NCBI GenBank assembly: GCA_004297725.1
Contig: SCUS01000136.1
Span: 54,968 to 118,967 of the forward strand
Direction: 5' to 3'
Origin: Myxococcaceae bacterium
GTDB taxonomy: Bacteria; Myxococcota_A; Polyangia; Polyangiales; Ga0077539
Length of the DNA: 64,000 nucleotides
Below are positions 52,854-61,921 of this stretch, one piece after another. Positions within the stretch are counted from its first letter, which is position 1; every line of letters begins with the position of its first letter. The notes under the pieces are model-generated. The model saw only the letters and a list, made by a program, of their open reading frames with translations. It made no database searches and had not been told where the DNA came from. Made by a program: the position numbers and the translations under genes.

Positions 52854-54278
52854 TTACAGGGGGGCCTCGTCGGCGATGCGCTCACCGGTGCGGCGCGCGA
52901 GGGCTACCACATCCGGGATGCCGACGCCGTCGTAGGCGGCCCCAATCGTCACCAGGCGGGGATGATTCCTGAGGGCGTCGCGGATGGCCGAGACCCTGGA
53001 GGCGTGCCCGATGGTGGGCTGGGGGGAGGTCCCGAGGAAGCGGTAGACCCTTGTAAACAAGGGATCTCCTCGCAGCGGCAGCAGCGAGCCGAGCTCCTCC
53101 CGGCAGAGCGCCACCAGGTCGGCCTCGGGGAGCGAGGCGCGGTCCTCGTGGCCGAGGCCTCCGACGAAGGCCCTGAGCAGCACCGCGTCGCCCGGCGCCC
53201 GCCCCGGCCATTTGCTCGACACCCAGGTGGAGGCGAGGATGCGTCGCCCCTCCCTTCGAGGCACCACGAAGCCCGTCGCGTCGAGGCTGCGCCCCACGGC
53301 CTTCTTCGGGAAGGCGAAGAACACCGTCGCCGCCGACGACCAGCCGGGCTCGTCGAGGCGTCCCGCGAGGGCCGCGTCGAGCGGGCGCAGCACCTTCGCC
53401 GCGCGGTGCATGGGCATGGCCAGCACCACCTGGTCGGCGGTGATGCGCTCGCCCTCCGCGGTGGTGACCACGTAGCGCTCTCCCTCTCGGGCGACGCTCT
53501 CCCCGGCGGTGGCGGTGCGAAGCGTGCCCGGGGGGAGGGCGGCGACCAGGGCGTCGACCAGGCTGCCCACGCCGTCGCGCAGCGACACGAAGGCCGAGGG
53601 CGGGCTCTGCCCGGGAAAGCGCCTCGGGACCGCCGCGCGGGCGTTGACCATCAGGCTGCCGCCGCGGCTCGCGACGTCGACCAGCGCGGGGAAGGTGGAC
53701 TGGGCCGAGAGGTTCCAGGCGTCGCCCGCGTAGATGCCGGCGAGCAGGGGCTCGGTGAAGGCCGAGACCACCTCGCGGCCCAGGTGCCGGGCGACCATGG
53801 CGCCGAGGGCCTCGTCGGTCGATCCCTGCTTCGCGGGCCTCCAGGGCAGCGCCCGGTCGAGGAGCAGCCGGGCCTTGGCCCGCCACGAGAGCAGCGGGGT
53901 GCCGAGCATCGGGCGCAGCCTCGTCGGGACGCCCAGCACCACGCCGTCGGGCATTCTCACGAGCTGCGCGCCGTGGGCGATGTAGATGCGCCGGTTCTCG
54001 GGGATGGTCTCGATGAGCGAGGACCCGAGGCCCAGGTCGCGGCAGAGGGTGGCGGCGGCGGGCTTGGAGGCGACCCAGGAGTCGGGGCCTCCGTCGACCA
54101 CGAAGTCGCCCACGCGCTCGGTGACGAGGTTGCCCCCGGGGCGCTCGGAGCGCTCGAGGATGGTGACCGTCGCGGAGGCGCCCCGCTGCGCGGCCCGTTG
54201 TAGCAGCGACCACGCGGTGACGAGCCCCGAGAGGCCTCCGCCGAGGATGACGGTGTGCTGGGGCTTCGGTGCGCTCAT
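52854..54278 (-). CDS. hemG: Protoporphyrinogen oxidase, oxygen-dependent (HemG/HemY type)
   Basis: The 474-residue flavoprotein has the FAD motif TVILGGGLSGLVTAWSLL, the substrate-site strand region ERSERPGGNLVTERVGDFVV and a C-terminal GIPDVVALARRTGERIADE. This is the Myxococcus-type PPO that oxidises protoporphyrinogen IX to protoporphyrin IX with O2. Its start overlaps the hemE stop codon (ATGA), so the two heme enzymes form one operon. Confidence 0.92.
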   Translation of the reverse strand: MSAPKPQHTVILGGGLSGLVTAWSLLQRAAQRGASATVTILERSERPGGNLVTERVGDFVVDGGPDSWVASKPAAATLCRDLGLGSSLIETIPENRRIYIAHGAQLVRMPDGVVLGVPTRLRPMLGTPLLSWRAKARLLLDRALPWRPAKQGSTDEALGAMVARHLGREVVSAFTEPLLAGIYAGDAWNLSAQSTFPALVDVASRGGSLMVNARAAVPRRFPGQSPPSAFVSLRDGVGSLVDALVAALPPGTLRTATAGESVAREGERYVVTTAEGERITADQVVLAMPMHRAAKVLRPLDAALAGRLDEPGWSSAATVFFAFPKKAVGRSLDATGFVVPRREGRRILASTWVSSKWPGRAPGDAVLLRAFVGGLGHEDRASLPEADLVALCREELGSLLPLRGDPLFTRVYRFLGTSPQPTIGHASRVSAIRDALRNHPRLVTIGAAYDGVGIPDVVALARRTGERIADEAPL

Positions 54279-55318
54279 CGCTCCGAGCGCTGGTGCACGA
54301 AGTCCACCACCGCCGCCACGTTGTCGACCGGGGTCTCCGGGAGGATCCCGTGGCCCAGGTTGAAGACGTGGCCGTTGCGGTTGGCGGCGCGGTCGAGCAC
54401 CCGGCCGGCGGCGGCGAGGAGCACGTCGCGGGGGGCGAGCAGCAGCGTGGGGTCGAGGTTGCCCTGCACGGCGACGCCGTCGCCCAGGCGGCGCCAGGCG
54501 TCGTCGAGGGGGGTGCGCCAGTCGACGCCGATGACGGTGCCTCCGGCGTCGCGCTGGGCTTCGAGCAGGGTGGCGGTGCCGGTGCCGAAGTGGAGCACCG
54601 GGACGCCGCGGGTCATGAGGGGCTGGAGGATGCTGCGGACGTGCGGGGCGACGTAGGTGGCGTAGTCGTCCGGGGAGAGCTGGCCCACCCAGGAGTCGAA
54701 GAGCTGCACGGCCTGGGCGCCCGCGTCGATCTGGGCGTTGAGCAGCCGGAGCACCACGGCGGAGAGGGTGGTCATGAGGGCGTTCCAGGAGTCAGGGTCC
54801 TGGTACATGAGGGTCTTGGTGAGGACGAAGTGCGACGAGCGCCCGCCCTCGATCAGGTAGCTGGCGAGGGTGAAGGGGGCGCCCGCGAAGCCGATGAGGG
54901 GGGTCTTGCCGTCGAGCTCGCGGCGGATCATCCGCACGGCTTCGAGGACGTAGGCGAGGTCTTCCTGGGGGTCGATGACGCGGAGCTTGTCGATCTGCGC
55001 CCTCGAGCGGATGGGCTCGTGGATGACGGGCCCTTCGCCCTTGGCGAACTCGAAGGAGGCGCCCATCGGGGCGAGGGGCAGGAGGATGTCCGCGAAGAGG
55101 ATGGCCGCGTCGAAGTCGAACTTGCGCAGCGGCTGGAGGGTGACCTCCAGGGCCAGCTCGGGCGTGCGGCAGATGTCGAGGATGGTGTGCTTCGTGCGCA
55201 GCGCACGGTACTCGGCCATGTAGCGGCCGGCCTGGCGCATGAACCACACGGGGGTACGGTCGACGGGTTCGCGGCGGCAGGCACGGAGGAATCGGTCACG
55301 CATGATGCGCGGGACCAT
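54275..55318 (-). CDS. hemE: Uroporphyrinogen decarboxylase
   Basis: The 347-residue protein has the family signature PVWFMRQAGRYMAEYRAL and the conserved Asp loop FDAAILFADILLPLAPMG. The region PLIGFAGAPFTLASYLIEG and the C-terminal GHVFNLGHGILPETP are also present. It converts uroporphyrinogen III to coproporphyrinogen III. It precedes hemG with an ATGA overlap; the intervening coproporphyrinogen oxidase is not in this window. Confidence 0.95.
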   Translation of the reverse strand: MVPRIMRDRFLRACRREPVDRTPVWFMRQAGRYMAEYRALRTKHTILDICRTPELALEVTLQPLRKFDFDAAILFADILLPLAPMGASFEFAKGEGPVIHEPIRSRAQIDKLRVIDPQEDLAYVLEAVRMIRRELDGKTPLIGFAGAPFTLASYLIEGGRSSHFVLTKTLMYQDPDSWNALMTTLSAVVLRLLNAQIDAGAQAVQLFDSWVGQLSPDDYATYVAPHVRSILQPLMTRGVPVLHFGTGTATLLEAQRDAGGTVIGVDWRTPLDDAWRRLGDGVAVQGNLDPTLLLAPRDVLLAAAGRVLDRAANRNGHVFNLGHGILPETPVDNVAAVVDFVHQRSER

Positions 55319-55380
55319 CGGGTGCGACCGTGCAGGTCGTCAAGGGTGTGCGCGCTGGTGTAGAGAGCGACGGAGCTTTC

Positions 55381-55977
55381 ATGAGCGACGTGATGCGGCC
55401 GGTGTGGCGGACCTACGATCCACGATTCGAGGCGAACGCGATCGCGCATGTGCGGGCGGGCGGTCACGCGGTGATGCGGGCCGAGCCGCGGTGGTGGCTG
55501 CTGCTGCCGAGCGACGAGGGGATGATCCCCGAGCTGACGGCGTGGGCGATGCTCGACCTCGGGGTGAAGGGCTTCGACGAGGTGGAGTCGGGCCCTGCCG
55601 CGGGGCTGCTGCGGGTGATGCTCCCGAAGCGCCTGCGGGAGCACGTGATGGACTGGTGCGAGCGCGACGCGCAGTACGAGACGTCGATGGTGGCCGAGGC
55701 GCTCGACTGCCAGCAGTGCGCGATGTGCTGCCGCAAGAACCGGGTGCTGCTGGAGCCCGAGGACGAGGAGCGCTGGACGATGGCGGGGCGGCCTGAGCTG
55801 TCCACGGCGGCCCATGTGAGGGAGTCGCAGGGGAGGCGGCTGCTGCGGGTGATGCGCGGCGGCGACTGCGTCCACCTGAGCGGCAACGAGTGCAGCATCT
55901 ACGAGCTGCGGCCTGACAACTGCCGCGCCTTCCCCGCGGGGAGCGAAGGCTGCCTGAGCGCGCGCGCCGAGCGCTGA
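55381..55977 (+). CDS. YkgJ family cysteine cluster protein
   Basis: The ATG at 55381 (GGAG upstream) gives 198 residues. The C-terminal half carries the YkgJ/zinc- or iron-chelating Cys pattern: DCQQCAMCCRKN, GDCVHLSGNECSIYELRPD and NCRAFP. The N-terminal half is a helical domain of unknown role. A function in iron-sulfur or metal handling is inferred. It lies on the opposite strand from hemE, with a 62-base shared promoter region. Confidence 0.83.
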   Translation: MSDVMRPVWRTYDPRFEANAIAHVRAGGHAVMRAEPRWWLLLPSDEGMIPELTAWAMLDLGVKGFDEVESGPAAGLLRVMLPKRLREHVMDWCERDAQYETSMVAEALDCQQCAMCCRKNRVLLEPEDEERWTMAGRPELSTAAHVRESQGRRLLRVMRGGDCVHLSGNECSIYELRPDNCRAFPAGSEGCLSARAER

Positions 55978-55995
55978 CGCGCGGGCGTCCGGGGG

Positions 55996-56160
55996 CGATG
56001 CAGGGTGCTCGAGGGGCGATGCACGCCTGTTTCGGGGCGATGCACGCTCGTTCTGGCCCGATGCACGCTCGTTCTGGCCCGATGCACGCTGTTTCGGGGC
56101 GATGCACGCTCGTTCTGGCCCGATGCACGCTGTTTCGGGTCGATGCACGCTGTTTCGGGT
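55996..56160. repeat. 20-21 bp minisatellite of two alternating unit types
   Basis: Eight tandem units each begin cgatgca. Type A (21 bp) continues cgctcgttctggcc; type B (20 bp) continues cgctgtttcggg[g/t]. Order is roughly variant, variant, A, A, B, A, B, B. Unit starts: 55996, 56017, 56038, 56059, 56080, 56100, 56121 and 56141. There are no spacers, so this is not a CRISPR array. It lies between the convergent YkgJ and pseudouridine-synthase genes. Confidence 0.9.
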
Positions 56161-56167
56161 CGATGTG

Positions 56168-56315
56168 GGCCCCCTCACCGCGCTGCCGCGCACCCTCACC
56201 CCCGCCTCGGGGGTGAGGGTTCAGTTGGCTGTCAGGCTCGTGCTTGGCCTGCAGACGTCCGAGCCCTCACCCCCGAGGCGGGGGTGAGGGCGCGCGGCAG
56301 CGCGGTGAGGGGGCC
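56168..56315. repeat. 52-bp inverted repeat with nested hairpins
   Basis: Left arm 56168-56219 and right arm 56264-56315 are reverse complements at 51 of 52 positions, with a 44-base loop. Each arm also contains its own palindrome CCCTCACCCCC-N5-GGGGGTGAGGG, so the DNA or RNA can form one long or two short hairpins. It ends 13 bases from the stop of the minus-strand fusion gene and could act as its terminator. Confidence 0.9.
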
Positions 56316-56328
56316 GACGCCCCTGTTC

Positions 56329-58005
56329 CTACTTCAGCGTGACGAGCACCGACTTCAGGTGCGGGTGCCCGTCGGGGGCCGGGGGGAAGTCGATGGGGTT
56401 CGGCAGGTCCTTGGCCTGGGTGACCTCGCGGCCCGCCGCGCGCGCCGACTCGTAGAGCCACCGGCGGAACTTCATCCTCGCGATCTCATGGTGGTTGGTG
56501 CACGCCAGCAGCTTGCCCCCTGGCGCCACCAGGGACATCGCCAGCGCGGCAAGCTTCGGGTAGTCCGACGCCGCGGAGAAGCGGCTGTCCCGGGTCGTCG
56601 CGTAGCTCGGCGGGTCCAGCAGCACCAGGTCGAAGACCTGCTTCCTCGCCTTCGCCGCCTCCATCCACGGGAACACGTCCGCCGTCACCATCGTGTGCTT
56701 CGCGTCGCTGAGCCCGTTGAGCGCGAGGTTGCGCTGGGCCCACGCGATCACCGTCGCCGACACGTCCACGGTGACCGTCTGCGACGCTCCGCCCGCCGCC
56801 GCCGCCACGGTGAAGGCCCCCGTGTACGCGAAGAGGTTGAGCACCCGCAGGCCCTTGCTGAGCTCCCGGATGCGCCGGCGGTTCTCCCGCTGGTCGAGGA
56901 AGATCCCCGTGGAGAGCCCGTCCCCGAGGCGCACCTCGAAGCTCAGACCGTGCTCCCTCACGGTGAAGGCCTCCGGGGCGTCCTCGCCGCTCACGGCGTG
57001 CTTCGGGGCGAGCGACTCCTTCCGGGTGTCGACCACCGTGTTGCCCTGCTTGGGGCGGTGCTTCACGTAGACACCGCGCATCCCTCCCACCAGCAGCGCC
57101 CCGGTGAGCGCCTCGTCGAGGGCGGCGTCGTAGCAGTGCACCACCGCCCACTCGCCGTACACGTCGATGGGCGTCGACGCGAAGCCGTCGCCGTCGTGGG
57201 CCAGACGGAAGGCGGTGGTGTCGGGGTCGCGGGCGAGGTCCCAGCGCTGGTCGGCGGCGGCGAGCAGGCGCTCGTCGAGGGAGCGCGGATCGGGCTCCCC
57301 CTTCGCCCACGCCATCAGCTCCTTCGGGGCCTCGGCGGTGAAGGTCACGGGCTTGCCGGTGGAGGGGTGAGGCAGCGTGAGGGACTGCGCGTGGAGCATG
57401 AGGCGGGGGGCGCTCCCCTTGCCGTAGAGGGGGTCGCCCTCGATGGGGGTCCCCATGGCGGCGAGCTGGACCCGTAGCTGGTGGGTGCGTCCGGTCTCGG
57501 GTTCGAGGGAGACGAGGGCGCGGTTGCCGTGGCGGGAGACAAGGGTCCAGCGGGTGATGGCCCGCTGGGCGCCCTTCGGGGCGGGGCGCCGGGGGTTGGA
57601 GACGACCACCTGCATCTTGCCGTCGTCGGCGGGGACCAGGAGGTCATCGAGGGTTCCGCCGTCGGTGCGGGGGGCGGGGCTGACGACGGCGAGGTAGCGC
57701 TTCTTGGCGGAGCGCCCCTCGAAGGCCGCGGCGATGGACTTGTTGGCCTCCTTGCGCCGGGCGAAGAGCAGCACGCCGGAGGTGTCGCGGTCGAGCCGCT
57801 GGTGCACGCCCAGGTAGATCGACGACTCGGCGACGCCGTCGCGGGCGGAGAGCCAGGTCTTGAGGCGGCTGACGGCGTCGTCGCGGCGCACCGGGTCGGG
57901 GGCGTGCGTGGAGACGCCGACGGGCTTGTCGACCACCACGAGGTCGTCATCGAGGTGCAGGAGCCAGGCGTCGCGCCACGGGGCGAAGAGGTCGTTCATC
58001 ATCAT
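56329..58005 (-). CDS. Fusion: RluD/RluA-like pseudouridine synthase + RlmI/RlmK-like SAM methyltransferase
   Basis: The ATG at 58005 (three ATGs in a row; a GTG at 58065 is an alternative) gives 558 residues. The N-terminal half has the pseudouridine synthase elements HLDDDLVVVDKPVGVSTHAP, the catalytic Asp in VHQRLDRDTSGVLLFARR, and GRTHQLRVQLAAMGTPIEGD. The C-terminal half (about 300-558) has STGIFLDQRENRRRI, motif I VLNLFAYTGAFTVAAA and motif IV LLDPPSYATT. It therefore joins two rRNA-modification activities that are normally separate. Target sites are unknown. The second half is a paralog of the methyltransferase at 12.4 kb. Confidence 0.87.
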   Translation of the reverse strand: MMMNDLFAPWRDAWLLHLDDDLVVVDKPVGVSTHAPDPVRRDDAVSRLKTWLSARDGVAESSIYLGVHQRLDRDTSGVLLFARRKEANKSIAAAFEGRSAKKRYLAVVSPAPRTDGGTLDDLLVPADDGKMQVVVSNPRRPAPKGAQRAITRWTLVSRHGNRALVSLEPETGRTHQLRVQLAAMGTPIEGDPLYGKGSAPRLMLHAQSLTLPHPSTGKPVTFTAEAPKELMAWAKGEPDPRSLDERLLAAADQRWDLARDPDTTAFRLAHDGDGFASTPIDVYGEWAVVHCYDAALDEALTGALLVGGMRGVYVKHRPKQGNTVVDTRKESLAPKHAVSGEDAPEAFTVREHGLSFEVRLGDGLSTGIFLDQRENRRRIRELSKGLRVLNLFAYTGAFTVAAAAGGASQTVTVDVSATVIAWAQRNLALNGLSDAKHTMVTADVFPWMEAAKARKQVFDLVLLDPPSYATTRDSRFSAASDYPKLAALAMSLVAPGGKLLACTNHHEIARMKFRRWLYESARAAGREVTQAKDLPNPIDFPPAPDGHPHLKSVLVTLK

Positions 58006-58079
58006 GGGGATCGTTGGGGGCGCGAGTACACCCGATGGGCGCTGGGGGACAAACGGCGCGGTCACAGCGCGTCGCCCCG

Positions 58080-59402
58080 GTGATACCTTCCCGGTCCTCC
58101 GCCGTGCTCGTCCTCCTCGCCCAGCTCCATTGCGCCATCGAGCTCGTCCCCGCGACCGACCCGTTGCCGCGCCCGGTGGCGGAGGTCAGCGCCTCCGCGG
58201 GCACCGAGCACGTCTTCGACTACGTCGACGCCCTCTCCGGTGAGCGCCTCTCCCCAGGGGACGTCGGCGCGCTCATCCCCGTGGCCTATGGTCCCGCGGG
58301 GGCGCTGCCCACCCGGGTTCGCGAGGACGACGAGGCCGGCGCGCCCATCCGGCGCTTCATCACCCTGCCGAGCGCGGGGGAGTACACCGTGCGCGTCGAC
58401 GGCCTCGGCTCTCGCCGCTACTTCGGCTGCGAGGCCCGCCTCCCCGCCGCGGGCGATGGTCCCCGCCAGGTGCGCATCACCCTGCTCCCTCGCGCCCGCG
58501 ACGTGTCGCTCTCCGCCGAGGTCGAGCGCGGCGACACCCGCCGCGAGCTCACCCCCATGGGGCTGCGCCAGGTCGAGCTGCGCGCCGACGCCCGCAGCGA
58601 GCGAGAGCTCGAGGTCGTCCGAGGAACCTGCTCCGGCCAGCGCCCCCCCCGCGGCTCCCACTGGTGCGTGCTCTCCCTCGCCGCCAACCCCGGAGACGTC
58701 GGGCTCACCGCGCGCACCCCCGACTTCGGCCTCGCCCCGATGTCCGTCTCCATGACCGATCCCGCTCGCAGCATCGACGTCCACGCCCGCTACCCGGGCC
58801 ACCTCCTGGGCACCGTCTCCCTCCGCCTGGGCGCCCTCCTCGGGGTGCTCCACGGCGACTCCCCCGGGGCCGTGGTGGCCATCGACGTCCCCACCCGAAG
58901 CGAGACCACCGGCGACACCTGCCCCCTCGGCGACACCTGCATCCGCGGCCTGGTGCACCTCGGCGCCACCTACGGCAGCTACCGCCGCGAGACCGAGCTC
59001 GTCGGTCCCACCACCCGCGTCGCCCCCGACGGCGACACCCGCGCCAGCTACGGCCTGCTGGAGGCGGGCGCCGGTGTCACGGTGGCCCCCGGCGGCACAG
59101 GCGACCGGCTGCGCCTCACGGGCATCCTCTCGGGGGTCCTCGCCGCGCGCACCGAGGAGCGCCGCGCCAACGACGCCCTGCTCTCCGAGGCCTCGTCTCG
59201 CCTCGGTCTCCTGGGCGACGTGCTCGCCAGCGTGCGCTTCGCGGGCCCGTGGACCGTCTTCGCCGGGCTGCGCGCCCTCTGGCTGCCTTCGGTCGGATCG
59301 CGCGGTCGGCAGTTCAGCTACCTGGGCTCCGCGCCCATCTCCAGCGAGTCGGCATCCCTCCTGCAACTCGGGGTTCTCCTAGGACTTGGAGTAGACCCAT
59401 GA
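58080..59402 (+). CDS. Envelope-associated protein, unknown function
   Basis: A GTG at 58080 gives 440 residues starting with a hydrophobic leader SSAVLVLLAQLHC; the Cys is in a poor lipobox (His at -1), so lipidation is doubtful. An ATG at 58035 is an alternative start. The product is beta-rich with long hydrophobic strands in the C-terminal part (LLGTVSLRLGALLGVLHGDS, GLLGDVLASVRFAGPW), suggesting an outer-membrane barrel following an N-terminal domain. Its stop overlaps the start of the next lipoprotein gene (ATGA). Confidence 0.6.
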   Translation: MIPSRSSAVLVLLAQLHCAIELVPATDPLPRPVAEVSASAGTEHVFDYVDALSGERLSPGDVGALIPVAYGPAGALPTRVREDDEAGAPIRRFITLPSAGEYTVRVDGLGSRRYFGCEARLPAAGDGPRQVRITLLPRARDVSLSAEVERGDTRRELTPMGLRQVELRADARSERELEVVRGTCSGQRPPRGSHWCVLSLAANPGDVGLTARTPDFGLAPMSVSMTDPARSIDVHARYPGHLLGTVSLRLGALLGVLHGDSPGAVVAIDVPTRSETTGDTCPLGDTCIRGLVHLGATYGSYRRETELVGPTTRVAPDGDTRASYGLLEAGAGVTVAPGGTGDRLRLTGILSGVLAARTEERRANDALLSEASSRLGLLGDVLASVRFAGPWTVFAGLRALWLPSVGSRGRQFSYLGSAPISSESASLLQLGVLLGLGVDP

Positions 59403-60445
59403 CCCCCCTCTCCCGATCGTCGCTCCGACTGGTGGCCTCGCTGGCGCTCTCGCTCGCCGCTTCGGGCGCGCTCCACGCCTGCGCCAGCAACGAGGCGACG
59501 GGCCTGAGCCCCGACGGCGCCCAGGACTCGGGCCTCGGCGCCCCGACCCGGCAGTCCTGCGTTCGCACCGCCGACTGTGACGCCCGCAACGAGGTCTGCG
59601 GCCGCCCCGGGACCGCCTTCGCGGGCCAGTGCGTGCCCCCTTCGGGGCGCTGCGACCCGGAGGCTCCCATCGAGGGCCAGTGCTACCCCGACGCTCGCTG
59701 CGACGTGTCGCTGAGGGAGCCTGACGGCCGGGGGAGCTGCTCGTTCCAGTCGCCGGCGAGGGCGGTGTTTCCGGTGGAGGCCCGCATCGCGCTGGAGGCT
59801 CCCCGCTCGGACACGGAGCTTCTGGCGAGCTCGGGCTTCTCGTTTCAGTGGCAGCCGCTGCGGGGCGTGGCGGGCGCGGTGACGGTGGTGATGGCGTCGC
59901 GTCAGCCGCCGACCTTCGACCCGGTGAGCGGGCGCATCACCAACGCGTCGGCCGTGGTCTGGGCGTGGTCGACGGCGGAGCCCGGCAACACCGCGGGGGA
60001 CAACCGCGCGGTCGACGGCACCGTGCCCGTGCGCTTCGGCCGCCGGGGCATCTCCCGCGACGGCACCTTCGGCGCCCCGTGGGGCCGAGACACCATGGAC
60101 CCCGGTCAGTACTGGTGGTTCGTGTATGCGATCAGCCAGGGCGAGGTGGTCGCGACCAGCGTGGCGCAGGGCTTCGTGGTGGCCGGGGCGCCCTCCCGCC
60201 CGGTGTCGTGCACCCAGTCGAGCCAGTGCGTGGGCCCCGGCGATCTCCCCGAGCTCTTCGAGTGCTACCAGTCGCAGTGCCGCCGGCGCTGCGCGTCGGA
60301 CCTCGACTGCCGCGCCGCGGGCACCCGGTGCCGCTTCGACGACACGGTGGTCTCCACCGCGGGGGTGCGCCGGGGGGCCTTCTGCGGGACGGTGGTCAAC
60401 CCGATGCCGGGCGACGGCGGGGTCTCCACCGACGCCCCTCGCTGA
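59399..60445 (+). CDS. Cys-rich lipoprotein
   Basis: The 348-residue product has a lipobox leader (SGALHACASN), then Cys-pair repeats typical of myxobacterial surface proteins (CVRTADCDARNEVCG, CDPEAPIEGQCYPDARC). A central beta domain holds FSFQWQPLRGVAGAVTVVMA and DPGQYWWFVYAIS. More Cys motifs follow at the end (CTQSSQCVGPG, CYQSQCRRRCASDLDCRAAG). Disulfide-linked surface exposure is inferred. It is translationally coupled to the upstream envelope protein. Confidence 0.75.
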   Translation: MTPLSRSSLRLVASLALSLAASGALHACASNEATGLSPDGAQDSGLGAPTRQSCVRTADCDARNEVCGRPGTAFAGQCVPPSGRCDPEAPIEGQCYPDARCDVSLREPDGRGSCSFQSPARAVFPVEARIALEAPRSDTELLASSGFSFQWQPLRGVAGAVTVVMASRQPPTFDPVSGRITNASAVVWAWSTAEPGNTAGDNRAVDGTVPVRFGRRGISRDGTFGAPWGRDTMDPGQYWWFVYAISQGEVVATSVAQGFVVAGAPSRPVSCTQSSQCVGPGDLPELFECYQSQCRRRCASDLDCRAAGTRCRFDDTVVSTAGVRRGAFCGTVVNPMPGDGGVSTDAPR

Positions 60446-60448
60446 TCC

Positions 60449-61759
60449 TCAGCCCACGCGCTCCAGCACCAGCGGAACCTCCTCCACCGCCCCGTCGCCC
60501 ACGCTCACCGCCCTGGTGAGGCGCTCGATGGCCCTCTCGGCGCTGGCCTCGTCGTGGGCGTGCACCCAGGCGATGGTCTCGCTGGCCTTCACCCGGTCGC
60601 CGACGTTGTGCTCGAAGACGAAGCCCACCGAGGGGTCGATGGTGTCGGTGGTGCGAGCGCGCCCTGCGCCCATCTCCACGCCCGCGATGCCGACGCCGTG
60701 GGTGTCGATGGCGACGATGGTTCCGGTGGCGGAGGCGCGGAAGGGGAGGAGCACCGGGGCCTTCGCGAACACGGTCGGATCATCGACCGCGCGGGGGTCA
60801 CCGCCCTGCGCGGCGACCATGGCGCGGGCGACCCTGGCGGCGCTTCCGTCGGCGACGGCGGCGAGGAGCATGGCGCGGGCGACGGTCTCATCGGCGGCGA
60901 CACGTCCCATGACGAGCATGGAGGCGCCGAGGGTGAGGGTGACCTCTCGGAGGTCGTCGGGGCCGCGCCCGTGGAGCAGCTCGAAGGCCTCGATGGTCTC
61001 GAGGGCGTTGCCGACGGTGCGGCCGAGCGGTCGGTCCATGCGGGTGAGCCAGGCGACGCAGTCCTTGCCGCCGCCTCGGGCGACGTCGACGAGGTTGCGG
61101 GCGAGGGCGCGGGCCTGCTCAGGGGTCTTCATGAAGGCGCCGCTGCCGAACTTCACGTCGAGCACGAGTCCGTCGATGCCCTCGGCGAGCTTCTTGGAGA
61201 GGATGCTCGCGACGATGAGGGGGATGGACTCGACGGTGGCGGTGACGTCTCGGAGGGCGTAGAGGCGCTTGTCGGCGGGGGCGAGCTCGGCGGTCTGACC
61301 GATCATGCAGGTGCCGACGTCGCGCACGAGCTCGCGGAAGCGCGCGATGGGGAGGTCGACGGAGAAGCCGGGGATGGCCTCGAGCTTGTCGAGGGTGCCG
61401 CCGGTGTGGCCGAGGCCGCGGCCGGAGATCATGGGGACGGCGACGCCGCACGCGGCGACCATGGGGGCGAGGGCGAGGGAGACCTTGTCGCCGACGCCTC
61501 CGGTGGAGTGCTTGTCGACCTTGCGGGCGGGGATGTCGGAGAGGTCGACGACGGTGCCGGAGTCGCGCATGGCGAGGGTGAGGGCGACGGTCTCCTCGGG
61601 GGACATGCCGCGGAAGAAGACCGCCATCGCGAAGGCGGTCATCTGGTAGTCGGCGACCTCGCCGCGGACGAAGCCGGCGATGAGCTGCGCGATGTCGGCG
61701 GAGGAGAGGGCGTGGCCGTCGCGCTTGGCGGCGATGAGCTCGGGGGTGGTGCGTGCCAT
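60449..61759 (-). CDS. deoA: Thymidine/pyrimidine-nucleoside phosphorylase
   Basis: The ATG at 61759 gives 436 residues. Signatures are KVDKHSTGGVGDKVSLAL (phosphate site), SGRGLGHTGGTLDKLEAIPG, DVKFGSGAFMKTPEQARAL and GDRVKASETIAWVHA at the C-terminal domain. It phosphorolyses thymidine (or uridine/deoxyuridine) to base and (deoxy)ribose-1-phosphate in salvage. The open frame runs 30 bases further up, but homology begins at this ATG. It is a single gene. Confidence 0.93.
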   Translation of the reverse strand: MARTTPELIAAKRDGHALSSADIAQLIAGFVRGEVADYQMTAFAMAVFFRGMSPEETVALTLAMRDSGTVVDLSDIPARKVDKHSTGGVGDKVSLALAPMVAACGVAVPMISGRGLGHTGGTLDKLEAIPGFSVDLPIARFRELVRDVGTCMIGQTAELAPADKRLYALRDVTATVESIPLIVASILSKKLAEGIDGLVLDVKFGSGAFMKTPEQARALARNLVDVARGGGKDCVAWLTRMDRPLGRTVGNALETIEAFELLHGRGPDDLREVTLTLGASMLVMGRVAADETVARAMLLAAVADGSAARVARAMVAAQGGDPRAVDDPTVFAKAPVLLPFRASATGTIVAIDTHGVGIAGVEMGAGRARTTDTIDPSVGFVFEHNVGDRVKASETIAWVHAHDEASAERAIERLTRAVSVGDGAVEEVPLVLERVG

Positions 61760-61847
61760 AGGGCCGCGGACGGTATCACCGCTCGCCATGGGGTTGTCGG
61801 AGGGGGAGGGCGTGGGGTAGGGTTCCGCCGCGGCGACAGGAGCCTGA

Positions 61848-61921
61848 TCGGGGTTCGTCTAATGGCAGGACGCGGGTTTTTGGTACCCGCTACGGGGGTT
61901 CGAATCCCTCACCCCGAACCA
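61848..61921 (+). tRNA. tRNA-Gln (UUG)
   Basis: The 74-base gene has a 7-bp acceptor TCGGGGT/ACCCCGA, discriminator A and encoded CCA (61919-61921). The U1-A72 pair is the usual tRNA-Gln feature. The anticodon loop TTTTGGT reads TTG, decoding CAA. The T-arm is GGGGGTTCGAATCCCTC-like. An antisense ORF over this tRNA is an artefact. Confidence 0.93.

Noticed and set aside
55996..56160. Possible CRISPR array
   Set aside because: The units are 20-21 bp and directly adjacent with no unique spacers, and no cas gene is near.
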